From the NCBI GenBank assembly GCA_029379385.1, contig CM055608.1, forward strand, positions 31,293,048 to 31,357,047: DNA of 64,000 nucleotides. The letters run 5' to 3'. Shown in pieces: positions 11,949 to 23,720 of the stretch. Each line of letters starts with the position of its first letter. Position 1 is the first letter of the stretch. Position numbers and translations under genes: made by a program. The DNA is from Quillaja saponaria. Lineage: Eukaryota > Streptophyta > Magnoliopsida > Fabales > Quillajaceae. The notes beneath the pieces are model-generated. The model was given only the letters and a program-made list of their open reading frames with translations. It was not told where the DNA came from and made no database searches.

Positions 11949-14016
11949 TCACAATTGGTTGTTCAAGAGATGAGGCAGTGTTATCTTCCCAGAGTTAGCA
12001 CGGTCAAGCTTACTAAATTGATCACAGATTTGCAGTATATCTTTCTCCTTTATCTTTCCCATCTCTTTAAGCTTGAAGATTACATACTCGGATTTACTGA
12101 AACAAAGTGAAGGGGTGAAAATATTAATTTTCAGTAATTTATATAGCATATTGAAAAGTTAAAATTTATTAAAGATCTAACAAAAAAAAAGAAGCTAAAT
12201 CCAAGAAAGCCTGATCCAGAAAACAACTCAAAATCTATTAGTGTCTGCACTTCTGAAATGATATAATGACAATGACAATGAAAATCCAATAGTTGGATTG
12301 CATCCAATTCATTCTACAAGATTTCTGAAGGCCACTCTCATTGCAGCCTCCTCCTCCTGACAAAAGTTGTTGACATTAACATTTAAAACATTATAGGACT
12401 GGCTCACCAACATAAGAAAGCACAAAATTATCCTACCAAAATAATGCATAATTATTAAATCAATAATTTGTCTTGTAGACTTGTACGCTTGGCGTTTGTC
12501 GTCATTAAGGTATGACTCCTCAACCCAATTTTTTATTGTTAGGATGCTAAGAGACAACAATTAAACAAAACTGTTCTAATTTCCTACTAATTAAGGAGCA
12601 AATAAAATGCATATCTTAATGGGATGATATGTTACCTAGTTAGAATACTATTTTAATCAAGGTCCTCACTTTCTATCATACTAGGAGGCTAGGAGCTAAT
12701 TTCCATTAAGCCCCCAGATCATATGAATTCCCCCTTAAACTTGTATACAAGGCCACTTGGTAATTGGTACGAGAAAAGAAAGCCCGGTACCAATTTCAAA
12801 GAGGAGCAGGATTAAAAATTTCAGAGGGCCGGTAACAAAACCAGTATCTAAATTCCAAACAAGAAAATAGCTCTTGTTATCCCTAGCCAATCCAACATTA
12901 CCTCATACATAATTACTTGTAAATTGTAATGTTGAAATGTCTAAAACATTCTGAAAATTAACTAATACCAAAATATGAACAGAGAGGCCTACAAGGATAG
13001 AAAACCCACCTGACAAAACCAGTGTTATTGAGATCTGCAGCAAACAAATCCTCAATGGTTATATCTCTGTGCAATACCCACTTAAATTTTATCCGGTGCC
13101 TTTTGTTAACCCTAGCCTCTGCCAAATACAGGAATGCCCGACCCACCACAATTGTCGAAAAGAGAAGCCAAATCGCTGCAAAAAGCCGGCCCTGAAGGGT
13201 CTTGAAGGCCTTATCACCATACCCAACTGTTGTTACAGACATTACTGATAAGTAAACTGAGTCCATCCAACTTAAATTCTCCACAAAGTACAGCACAAAA
13301 GTTCCAATTCCAATAGAGAATACCACGACCCCAAGCGCCAAACCAACCTTCAATCTGATTCTCATCCTGCCCTTATCCACATCAACAATGTAATTTCTTG
13401 CAGAAAATCCTTCTCCAGACCTCAATGAAAATCCAGTCAAGATCATATTTTCTTGCAAATCTAGAACATAATTCACAACCCCACTAAGCAAAATGTCAAT
13501 AAATCCAAAACCCACCAATACGAATACACAAGCAAACAACTTTGCTGCTGTGGTTATAGGAGCAATGTCCCCATAGCCGATGGTACACAAGGTAACTATA
13601 CTATAATAAAGAGCATCAACTATTGGGTGGGTCTCTGTGCCAGAAAAGTGGTCCCTATTGAATGAGTATATAGCGACTCCAAGAGAAAGATAACCCAAAA
13701 GCAAAAGAATGCCTTGTCTAACTACTGAATTAGACACAGGCTGGGGTTTGGGAATCTGGGGCGACTTCTGTATGAGATTTTGCATGACAGCCATAGCAGG
13801 TGCAGTCTTGCACCGTTGCAGAGTACCCTGTTTTTTCTTCTTGTGGACATTTGGAGCTAATGATTCAGTTATTGAAAGTTCTGGGTCCTGATGAGTTTCA
13901 TGGAAAATTGAAGAATCACTGAGGGATTGGGAGAAAGGAGCAGGTACAGTGAGGGATTCAGGTATGGGTTCGAGTTGGGATCTTGTTTGGTGGCCAAGGA
14001 AAGGCTCCCCATCCAT
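11949..14016 (-). CDS. TPK: Two-pore potassium channel (TPK3/TPK5-like)
   Basis: TPK channels are K+-selective tandem-pore channels, mostly of the vacuolar membrane; some have been placed in chloroplasts. Two exons on the minus strand (14016-13010 and 12096-11949) give 384 residues. The intron splits an EF-hand codon (AG/T) with GT-AG borders. Visible features are an N-terminal tail with RCKTAP at residues 68-73, equivalent to the 14-3-3 site of plant TPKs; four hydrophobic segments; two pore loops with GYGD at 147-150 and 265-268; and two C-terminal EF-hand-like loops (around 324-340 and 358-372), the second degenerate. I chose the ATG at 14016 (MDGEPFLG) because family members start with a similar short acidic tail; an upstream in-frame ATG at 14085 would add 23 residues. 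A broken copy lies just downstream. I am sure of the family, less sure of the TPK3 versus TPK5 label. Confidence 0.93.
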
Positions 14017-14099
14017 CCTAGAAAATATGCGGCTCTGAGAAATAGAGAAATGAAAAATGAGAAATGATTTCGGATAATGGGACACCTGATTACACGAAA

Positions 14100-17000
14100 C
14101 TATTGCTTGCTGCTTAAAGTTAAATACTTTATTTGCTTAAAGCTACAGCAACCACAACAGTGGAAAGAGAGGCGTCCACGGGGGTTTAGATAGAAAGGGG
14201 ACCACGCCAGGTCAGACCATCAAGAAGGATAGCCTGACGAATAAGTTTGATTGATTAAACAGAGGAAATAAATCTTTATTAAAAAGCCCATGCGCAGCTT
14301 TAACCTAATTTTAAATTCATATGATCAACCTATCTTCGTCATGGGTGTTTGATTTCTTTTTCTCTATCCGGAAAAAAAACAATTTCTTTTAGAAATTTGT
14401 AAACTTGTTCTTAGTGTTAGTTCACTTTTCATCTTGAAAAAACAAATATATATACGTAACTAGGAAAATTTAATATGTAAAAAGGAAATAAACACATGAA
14501 TTAGTCAAAGTGTTTAATAACAAGACAAGTCGGAACCAATTAGACACTCATTTAATGAAAGAGCTAATTTAAAATTTGAGAAAAATATAAGAATCAAAAA
14601 TGCTTTTTTTTTTCTTTTTTTTTTACCTCTTTGAATTTTGTTTAATAGCTTATAAATTTCAACTAATTTTGAGATTTTAAAAATAAATCGAGTGGGACGT
14701 GAATCTTAGATAATCAATATTTGCATTTCTTAATAATTCTTTTTTTGGGACACTTTTCTATTTATTCTTAACTTGATGAAAGAAAATTTTGATGATATAT
14801 AATAGAACAAAACAAATGAAAAAAAGAGTTGAAGGTGAAAATGTCAATGCACGGGAATTGTACGCTATCTCCCCCTGCCTCTGATTTTTCCATGTCCATG
14901 GTTTGAGTGTGACACCACTAATTTATATGCGATAATTCGATATTAATTGTGATTATGAGATAAAGTGTTGATAATAATTTCATCCATCAATTTAGATTGA
15001 ATATTTATTTCTAAAAAGATCATGAATCATATTTGTATTATAATTCATTGAATTTGGGTCAGATCAAATTTATCTATTCCAAAATAAATAATTGTTAAAG
15101 AATTCAAATCAGGTTACATCCTAACACCAATTATTAGGTTTTTCTATTTCATTAAGCTGGTTATGGAAAGATTTTTTAATTATTTCACATAGGCAGCGTG
15201 ATTGGGGGCATATTTGCTCTTGGAGTAGATTTAGATTTCCACTTGTCCGATTTAAGTCATTGTCATATCTATAAATTTGTGATTGTGTTGCATGAGGTGT
15301 GAAAGTAACACTAATAATTCATGGCATCCTAAATGTAACTGTTATGATAACATTATGTGAGATAATTTTTATGTCATCTATAAGATATATAAAATTGATA
15401 TTGAGATATTATAAATTGCTTTATCAATTTTTATAATAATGACACATCAACTTTTGAGTTATTGTAATTAGTCACTGCATATCAACTTCTTTTGGGTTAT
15501 TGTAGTTAATCACCACACACACAAAAACATTCATCTTTTCTTGTTCTCCTCTTCATTTTTCCTTTTTGTTGTCATTGCATTATCATCGTAACTCTTCCCA
15601 CTTAAACTTCATTTACTCGAAAACTCATGCAATTCTTAATTAATTAGACCTAAAATATTTTGAGTTGTTATTATAAGAATCAATCCTCTCAATTTCAAGA
15701 AACTATTCATCCAAACCAAAGATGTCAATGAAGGATTAGTAAGATGACAGAGCATAATGATGGAACAAAGGGGGAGACGAAGAAGATGTAACATGAAGAA
15801 TTTAAAACCAGAGTTATTCAGCTGCTATAATTAGGACTGATTATGGGATAAATGGTATGCTTCAGACCGTCAAGTGCTATTGAGATCTCCTGGGAGTAGA
15901 TTCTCAGATTTGGATCCCTTCATCTTTCTATCTCTCCTCAAATTCAGGTAATAATTTATTTTGAGTTTTGGGAAGTGTCAACAATCACATTAAATTGATT
16001 TTTGATATCTGAGTAAGTACTGAAATTCTACAATCTGATATGGGTTATGGTTTTCAGTGCCACCACTGGGCTACTGGGATAAATTAATTTTAGTGGTGTA
16101 AATTGTGTTATACTTAATTTGATATAATTAATTGTCATTGTGATCGCTTCTGATTCTCCAAGGAGTTCAGATTGCGTAGAGATTGAATTGCAGAGATGTT
16201 GTTTTCGTTTAAATTAACAAATCATTGTTTAGCTTCTGATACCTGTTGTTGATGAAGATGGAGGTTGTCAGAATGTGATGGTGAATTTGAGTTAGGGGCC
16301 ATAGAGTAAGTTGAATAGTAGCAGAGATGATCATGTTGAGATGAACGTGAACCAATTTAACAATCCACAACTATGATGATGTCGATTCATTGACAGATGA
16401 GATTGAAAAACAAGCTCAGATATTTAAAGATGTTTTGAGATTGAAAGAGATTCTATATAATCATGAAGAAATCCTTACTACTTTTTTTTGATAAATAGTC
16501 TATTCATTGGTGTACAATTATCGCTTTTATTTTTGCTTCAATGATTGTATTTTTTTTGTATGCATTCTAATGTTATTTTAATATTTATTTTCTCTCTAAG
16601 GTGAGTATTTGATCTTTGGTTTAATGAAAAGCTTGAAACTTTTACAGTCTCCATTTCTGTTTGAGTGTCCTATTGCTTTTGATGATGTTAGTTTTAATAT
16701 AAAAGGATGAGTAAAACAAACAAAAGGAAACGATGAAGAGCAGATAAAAGTTTGCATCTTCGTTTGTTTGATGTATTCCTATTACTATGTTGAGGACTAT
16801 GTTTGGATTAATTATATTACGATTTTGTTATTTTCTTTAAGAAATATAAGAAAGAAAAGACTCAATAAGTGGTTTATCTATTAGTTGGAGGAATAAAAAA
16901 TCAGTAATACTAATTAATTTTGATTAATAATTAATTAAGAAAAAAAACAGTTTGTTAAACTTAGATAACTACATATTAGTTTTCGCAATAAAATTATGTT

Positions 17001-17440
17001 ATTATTTTGACAACAAAAATGTGTTTCTAGGTAAAAGATAGTGTAAATAATCTTTACCAAAGTTAAACTATTGAAATTATAATAATCCTATATCAATCAC
17101 TTTATCGATTACAATTCATGTCATTTATAAATAGTATCATCACACATTTATCTACTTAAAAATAAAGAGTTTAAAATCAAATATATTAATAAAAATACAT
17201 AATTAAGACGCATATAACACAACAATATAAAAAAGAAAAGAAAAAAAAATTTGTTAATAATATTGAAATCATATAAGTTAAAAATCTTAAAATAAGATAA
17301 AAAAAATAAATTAACCCATGCCGAATTCACCTTGTTCTTATTTATACAAGTAACATTATTTAGGCCACATGATTGCCAACCAAGTACCTAACACACATAG
17401 AATACACTATTTTTGCTTGAGGAAGTTACTCAAATTCTGC
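14100..17440. other. Long AT-rich intergenic region
   Basis: I see no coding gene. Positions 14100-14230 probably include the TPK leader and promoter. A part at 15770-16480 is less AT-rich and has purine-rich stretches and possible splice-like sites ('attcaggtaata' near 15945), but no open frame of length or recognisable protein. It could be the remains of a gene or an unannotated non-coding transcript. Confidence 0.5.
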
Positions 17441-17448
17441 ACCAAACT

Positions 17449-17580
17449 AAGTTTAGACGTCAAGGCCAAGGAGTTATATACGTTTAAAATATAGACAACC
17501 ATTTTACTAGACATAAGTTTAGACTTCAAGGCCAAGGAGTTATTTATATGTTTAAAATATAGACAACCATTTTACTAGAC
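17449..17580. repeat. 66-bp tandem duplication in the BAHD gene 1 promoter
   Basis: Two near-identical 66-bp units lie head to tail starting at 17449 and 17515. Each contains 'caaggccaaggagttat' and 'agacaaccattttactagac'. The second ends directly before the TATA box. Few differences separate them, so the duplication is fairly recent. Confidence 0.9.
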
Positions 17581-17584
17581 CCCT

Positions 17585-17591
17585 TATATAA
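17585..17591 (+). promoter_or_regulatory. TATA box of BAHD gene 1
   Basis: TATATAA sits 83 bp upstream of the start codon and directly after the 66-bp duplication, at a usual distance for a plant promoter with a short leader. Its role is inferred from position and sequence only. Confidence 0.6.
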
Positions 17592-17673
17592 CATCCCAGT
17601 CCCGTTTCACAACTGGTACTTATTCTACTCCCTTAGCCATTATTTTTATTAGCTACCTATCTTGGCATCTGCC

Positions 17674-19029
17674 ATGGCTTTCTCTGTAATCAGATTGACA
17701 AAAGGCCTAGTAAGGCCAGCTGAGGAAACACCATCAACCATACTTGACCTATCAGTCATTGATAGATTACCTGCACTTAGATGCAATGCTAGAACTCTGC
17801 ATGTGTTTAAGCATGGCCCTGAAGCAGAAATAGTTATAAGTCAAGCTTTGTCCAAAGCTTTGGTTCCTTACTACCCTCTTGCCGGACGATTAAAAGAATC
17901 AAACCATGGTTATCTCCAAGTCGAATGCTCCGGAGATGGTGTATGGTTTGTTGAGGCATCTGCTGGTTGCACTCTTGAAAGTGTTAATTACTTTGATGAC
18001 GTTTCAAAGATTCCGTATGATGTTCTTCTTCCTGATCAAATTCCTGAAACCGAAAACGTAGAACCCCTCGTGCAATTGCAGGTATGATCATTTAACAAAC
18101 AATATAGTCATTCTAAATTTCTAATGCCATTGCATTTCCAAACTTACCACTAAACTTATTTTCAGGTGACAAAATTTTCTTGTGGTGGCTTTGTCATTGG
18201 CCTCATATTCTGCCACAGCATATGTGATGGCCTTGGTGCTGCACAATTTCTGAATGCTGTTGGAGAATTAGCAAGAGCTCTTGACAATCCCAGCATTACA
18301 CCAGTGTGGCACAGGCACTTCTTCCCAACTCCACCACAACAAGCAAATGCCATTGCATTGCCAAACTTGCCACCACCAATACCAAACTACAGACTACAGC
18401 ATACCAATATAGATATACCTCTGGATCATATCCACCAACTCAAGCAAAAATTTCAAGAAGTAACAAAACAGAGTTGCTCTGCTTTTGAAATTGTAGCTGC
18501 AGGTTTTTGGAGAAATCGAACCCGATCAATAAGTTTCAAGGAAAATACACAAGTCAAGCTTGTTTTCTTTGCAAATTGTCGTCATCTCTTGGACCCTCCT
18601 TTGCCAAAAGGTTTCTATGGAAATTGTTTCTTCCCAGTAACAATCACAGCCACATGTGACTTTCTTATGGAGGCAACAATTGTGGATGTAGTGAAGCTGA
18701 TACAAGAAGCTAAGGGCAAGTTACCAATTGAGTTTGGAAGGTATTTTAAAGGTGAACATTTGAAAGATGGTAATGAGGATCCATTTTCACCTCCTCTTGA
18801 CTACACCACATTGTTTATATCTGAGTGGGGTAGACTGGGATTCAACCAGGTTGACTATCAGTGGGGTCCACCAGTCCATGTTGTCCCAATCCAGGGCTCT
18901 AGCATTATACCAGTTGGCATTGTGGGATCCTTGCCTTTGCCAAATAAAGGTATTCGTTTGATGACATGGTGTGTGGAGGAGGCCCACTGCCAACCCTTCC
19001 TTGATAACATGGGCAAACTAAGTCTTTAA
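17674..19029 (+). CDS. BAHD acyltransferase 1 (benzoyl/anthraniloyl-CoA alcohol transferase type)
   Basis: BAHD enzymes transfer acyl groups from CoA thioesters to alcohols or amines in the cytosol, making esters and amides of specialised metabolism. Two exons, 17674-18081 and 18166-19029 (GT-AG, phase 0), encode 423 residues, a normal length. The catalytic HxxxD motif is HSICD at 153-157. The structural DFGWG motif reads DYQWG at 366-370, an unusual third residue. The start MAFSVIRLTKGLVRP and the LVPYYPLAGR segment match the alcohol acyltransferase group that includes benzyl-alcohol O-benzoyltransferase and methanol O-anthraniloyltransferase. The substrate cannot be read from sequence. It is the first of three tandem copies. 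The start is the ATG in gccATGgct, a good plant context. Confidence 0.92.
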
Positions 19030-19199
19030 GTCTTATCTATAGCAGGTTCAAAAGCAACCGCACTCCTTTGCTTCTATGAGTGTAAAGAATGATGAATAAA
19101 CGTAAATTTCAATTTGCACCACAAAAAATTGTAGACCTCTTTCATACGTTTTTAAGTTGATGAAATTTTTAAATATTTTTATTAGGAATGTGTGCAACA

Positions 19200-19960
19200 T
19201 CATAACAGTGCACTGAAATGAAACAAAGAAAGATGCAGAAATAGAAATATATAAACGATTGGGAATTGATTGATAAAGATAGATCCTTGACTTTTTGAAC
19301 AAGTTAATCTACTAGCTAGTGGGACAAAGTTTATCTACAAACATTATGAAATAACCCCCACAGAAAATTTATAAGGCCCAATGCTTTTTAATGGAAAATA
19401 AGAGAATTATAGTCGTTTGAGCTTTGCAGAAGAATTTGAATGATATATAATAACCAAGAAAAACAGTCATAGGGTTCGAGTGTTATTGGAAAATAAATAT
19501 ACAAGGTCCATATGTCAGTGTTTTTTCCACATGTAAAATAAGTAATACCATTATGATTTTGACTCTAGTGCTAAATATATAAGATAATATACATAACAAA
19601 CTATAAATGTCAACTGGCTATCATGATATTCGTGACAGATGATCCTTCCACTAAGCACTAAGAAAATGCATATAAATGTGTTCCGAAGTGCTCAACAGAA
19701 CAGATAAAGCATCCAACTGAGTTTACAGAAATAGTGTGATAAGTTCAACAGCTAAGGATCTAAGAAACTGATAATTTCATATTGTCAGGTACTCTTTGGC
19801 ACCCTTTGTGTGTTATACATATCAGTTTTAATGTTCAGATTGATACATATGGGCATGATATTACAATAGTACTGCTGATACAGGGTCACTGTGTTTGGTT
19901 CTGTCAAGAAAACGTAGAAAGCTTAATTCTTTTTCTCTGTTTTGATTCAAATTCTTATTT
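19200..19960 (+). pseudogene. Decayed copy of the ABCB leader exon and leader intron start
   Basis: This stretch between BAHD genes 1 and 2 is similar to 27950-28540, upstream of ABCB copy 1. The best part is 19668-19790 against 28140-28253: both share 'gcatataa', 'gctcaac', 'gataagttca' and a common ending 'tttcatatt.tcaggta', which is the splice donor of the presumed non-coding first exon of the ABCB gene. Further matches are 'aagatgcagaaata' (19230 and 27970) and 'ctgttttga' (19937 and 28538). No ABCB coding sequence follows; instead BAHD gene 2 begins at 20020. I infer an old duplication of a BAHD plus ABCB-leader unit. Confidence 0.65.
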
Positions 19961-20019
19961 AATTTCCAGCTAGAGATAGACATATCTTTGTCATCTATAC
20001 ATCTTTCTGCAGTAGTGCC

Positions 20020-21495
20020 ATGGAATTTTCTGTGATCAGATCCAAACGTAGCCTAGTAAGACCAGCTGAGCAAACACCATCAATTACACTTGATCTCTCA
20101 ATTGTTGATAGATTACCTGCTATGACATACAATGTTGAAACACTGCACGTGTTTAAGCATGGCCCTCAAGCAGCAACGGTTATACGACAAGCTTTGTCCA
20201 AAGCTTTGGTTCCCTACTACCCTCTTGCAGGACGACAGAAAGAATCAAGCCAAGGTTATCTCCAAGTTGAATGCACGGGAGATGGAGTGTGGTTTATTGA
20301 GGCATCTACTGGTTGCACCCTTGGTAGTGTTAATAACTTCGATAATTTTGACTCTATCCCATATGCTGATCTTCTTCCTGATCAAATTCCTGAAACTGAA
20401 AGCATAGACCCCCTTGTGAAAATGCAGGTATTAGACTTATAACTATTTTCTCAGTTCAATTGAAGTAAGTTATGTTAGTTTTTGGGAAGTTACAAGTAAG
20501 AGATGTGTCAAAGATTTCCAACCTCGAGAGCTCATATTCAAATCATAAGTTAAAAGCTGCTAGTGACATAGAAAGTGATATATCTACTTTGTAAAATAAT
20601 AACGTTAGATTCATTCTTCTTCTAGGTGACAGAATTTGCTTGTGGTGGTTTTGTAATTGGCCTCATATTCTGCCATTGCATATGTGATGGCCTTGGTGCT
20701 GCACAATTTCTAAATGCTATTGGTGAGCTAGCTCGAGGTCTTGAAAATCCAAGCATTGCACCAGTATGGCATAGAGATTTCTTTCCACCTCCACCCGAAC
20801 ACTCGAATGCCACGGCAATGAAAAGCCTGCCACCACTTCCAGTGGCAAACTACAAACTAAAGCATGAAAATATAGACATACCTTTTGATAAAATCCACAA
20901 GCTCAAGCAAGAATTCCATGAAGTAACAGGACAGAGTTGCTCTGCTTTTGAAATCGTAGCTGCCGGTTGTTGGAGAAGTCGAATACAAGCAATAGAATTC
21001 AAGGAAAGTACTCAAGTCAAGCTTGTTTTCTTTGCAAATTGTCGCCATCTTTTGGACCCTCCACTGCCAAAAGGTTTCTATGGAAATTGTTTCTTCCCAG
21101 TGAAAATTACAGCCTCATGTGAGTCACTTACACGGGCCTCTCTTTTTGATGTTGTAAAAATGATACAAGAAGCAAAGGCCAAGTTGCCACTTGAATTCTT
21201 CAAGTACTTCAATGGCGACCACTTGAAAGATGGTAGTGTTGAGGATCCATTTGCATCTCCTCCAAGCTTCAATACACTGTTCATATCTGAGTGGGCCCGA
21301 CTGGGACTTAACAAGGTTGACTATGGATGGGGCCCACCAGTCGACATCATCCCAATACATAGCTTTAGTAGCATACCAGTTGCCTTCGTGGGATCGTTGC
21401 CTTTGCCAAAGGAAGGTGTCCGTCTAATTACATGGTGCGTGGAGGAGGCTCGTAGCCAAACCTTCCTTGATTATATGACCAAACTAATTGCGTGA
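20020..21495 (+). CDS. BAHD acyltransferase 2
   Basis: This tandem paralogue of the gene at 17674 has the same structure: exons 20020-20427 and 20626-21495, phase-0 GT-AG intron, 425 residues. HxxxD is HCICD at 153-157. The second motif is DYGWG at 368-372, closer to the family consensus DFGWG than in gene 1. Reading the two proteins side by side, they agree through most of the length, with differences grouped in the N-terminal 40 residues and in the stretch after the HxxxD motif that helps shape the acceptor pocket. It probably acts as a cytosolic acyl-CoA-dependent alcohol acyltransferase; the substrate is unknown. Its upstream region contains the ABCB-leader relic, so its promoter is not a simple copy of that of gene 1. 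Confidence 0.92.
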
Positions 21496-21544
21496 GTCGA
21501 ATTATCTGTGTCCTGTACAGAAGGAATTGTGTGCTTTTTTAAAC

Positions 21545-23520
21545 TGTAATTTGTGAACATGTTTGAAAAATATATTTGTGTGTGAATTATAAATATATGT
21601 ATATATATATATATTTATTATGTTATAAATTAATTTTTTTATTTAATTATGAAATTTATTTAAAATTAGATTTTCTTTTATTCAGTTTTAATTTAATTTA
21701 AATTATTTTTATCCAATTTTAAATTTTAATTAATTAATTTTTTTTATTCAGTTTTAAACTTTAATTGAAATTTAAATTCTTTTATTCATTTCTAATTCTA
21801 CTAAAAAAAGTAGTTTGAAATAAATTAACAAAACAAACAATTCATTTACTAAATGTTAAAGGGCCAAAAAGAAGGGAAAAGAAAAAATCAATTAACGGTT
21901 ACATTTGAAAAAGTTGCACGGATAATGGTGGAATTGTTTAAAAAAGAAAAAAATAATAATAAGCGGTTGAAATTTTAATCGTTGGAGGGATAAAGTGGGT
22001 ATTATATAAAAAGCTGAAAGTCAGAAATGGTAAAAGAATGAGAGATAAGGTGGGGATTTTACAAAAAAAATTAGGGGCAAGTAGCCTAGGTCTCACGGCC
22101 GAGCTTCTTCGGGCCTTTTCTGGAACTCCAGCCTAGGCCTCTGGAACAGTTGGACGCGGCTTGCCAAACAGGCCATAGCTGGCCTGAGAAGTCCAATGCT
22201 GGCTGCAACCCATTGCCAAATGGACCCAAAATTTGGCAAGTGAGGCCCAAATGTTCAATGGGTTGAGTGTACATAGTATAGAACTATGCCCAAATATTTC
22301 TTCATTTAAATCAACTAATATTTTTGTTTATGCAAATTTTATTATAATAATTAATTTTTCTCTTTTGTTTTAAAATATGACTATAAAATTTAAAATTGAA
22401 GGCGAAGACAAACGACCTTTCTCTAACTCCAAGTTATGGGTAGCAATCACCACCAAATATCTTAATATTTTCATACTAGTTGGCCCTCAGCCACACTTGT
22501 GCCTCATTGTCTATTCTAAGCAAAAAGAAACTAGTGCTAAATGTGGACTTCATTGTTTTAATATTGCAGCCTCTTCATTTTATAACCTCTCGACTTTTAT
22601 GCTTTTATTATACTTTGATTAGATTAGATGTAGAATTCATTTTTCTTTTCTTTTCTTTTCTTGGGTAACAAGGAAATAAAAAGAATAATTAACTAAAAAG
22701 TTAAGTAGGAGATATCTCTGTCTCTCTCCAAAAAAAATCTTTCCATTTTCTTGAAAAAAAATGAGATGATCCAAACTCTAAAATTATAAAGTTTGAAAAT
22801 AATCAATAATTATATTAAAAAATTTGGATTGAGCACTACGAGTCTTTTCATCATTGCCGTGTTGGATTTTTGAAACCCAAAACCTATTGTCATTTGAAGC
22901 ACAGACATTAGTGATCACACACCAAAATCCACAACCTTGTCATATTTTCACATATTTTATTTTTGGCAAAATCGAATTCATCGATCTTAAAGTATTATAG
23001 TTTTGTTAATTTTATCTTTAAAATATTATTTCCATCAATTTCATTTCAAAATTTTCAAAATGATTGCAATGTTTCCCTTAATCTAACACTCTTAAATATT
23101 TTGAGCAAAAAATATTAATGTATCTTAAAATAATTTATTTATTGACACATATATGTTGAGTTGATAAGAAATTAATATAAATAATTGTCTTAAATTTTAT
23201 CCTAAAATATCATTTTCTTTTGATCAATTTCATACTAAAAATATTATATCTTTTTTAATTGTTTCTTATAATGGAGAACGCATAATTTTATTTTAAATTT
23301 TTCTTGGGCGACAAGCACACAATACGACTCTTCGGGCTTTGCGATATTCAATGCATCAACGAAAGTTCAAGACTAGTCGTTGTGTAGGGCATAATAAACT
23401 AATCAACCCAATTCTTTATTTTATTTTTTGGAATGTAATGGTCATATAAAATTAATTTATGAACTTTGTGGCTTTAAAAATAAAAATTTCAATGAATACG
23501 AAGTATACTATGAATGGTCT
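21545..23520 (+). repeat. BAHD spacer repeat, copy 1
   Basis: This spacer is repeated after BAHD gene 3 (25590-27725) in the same orientation. Shared landmarks in order are an AT-rich part with 'aattaattttttttattcag', 'aatgttaaagggcc', a GC-rich island at about 22080-22270, 'ctcaagttatgggtagcaatcac'-like sequence, 'ttttcttttcttttcttgggtaacaagga', and 'ctagtcgttg.gtagggcataataaact'. No gene is recognised inside; the open frames are short. It is part of a BAHD-plus-spacer tandem duplication. Confidence 0.8.
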
Positions 23521-23720
23521 TTTTCTGTTTGATGGTCCAACTTAGAACTTTTGGCTAAATTGGTATACACCTTTATTGCTGAGTTATATCCAACTCTTTT
23601 AATAACTTGTGAGACAAGTAAACAATTTTTTCTTTCTCCCATAAAGAAATTCTTAGGGCCATCAAGTTTGACTTTTATACCATTCATATATATATGTTGC
23701 AAATTAGTACGTATTGCTCA

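Noticed and set aside
12309..12360. Possible alternative last exon of TPK (tttgtcag acceptor followed by an EEEAAMRVAFRNLVE-like frame)
   Set aside because: With the phase of exon 1 it reads into a stop after four residues, and it would remove the EF-hands.
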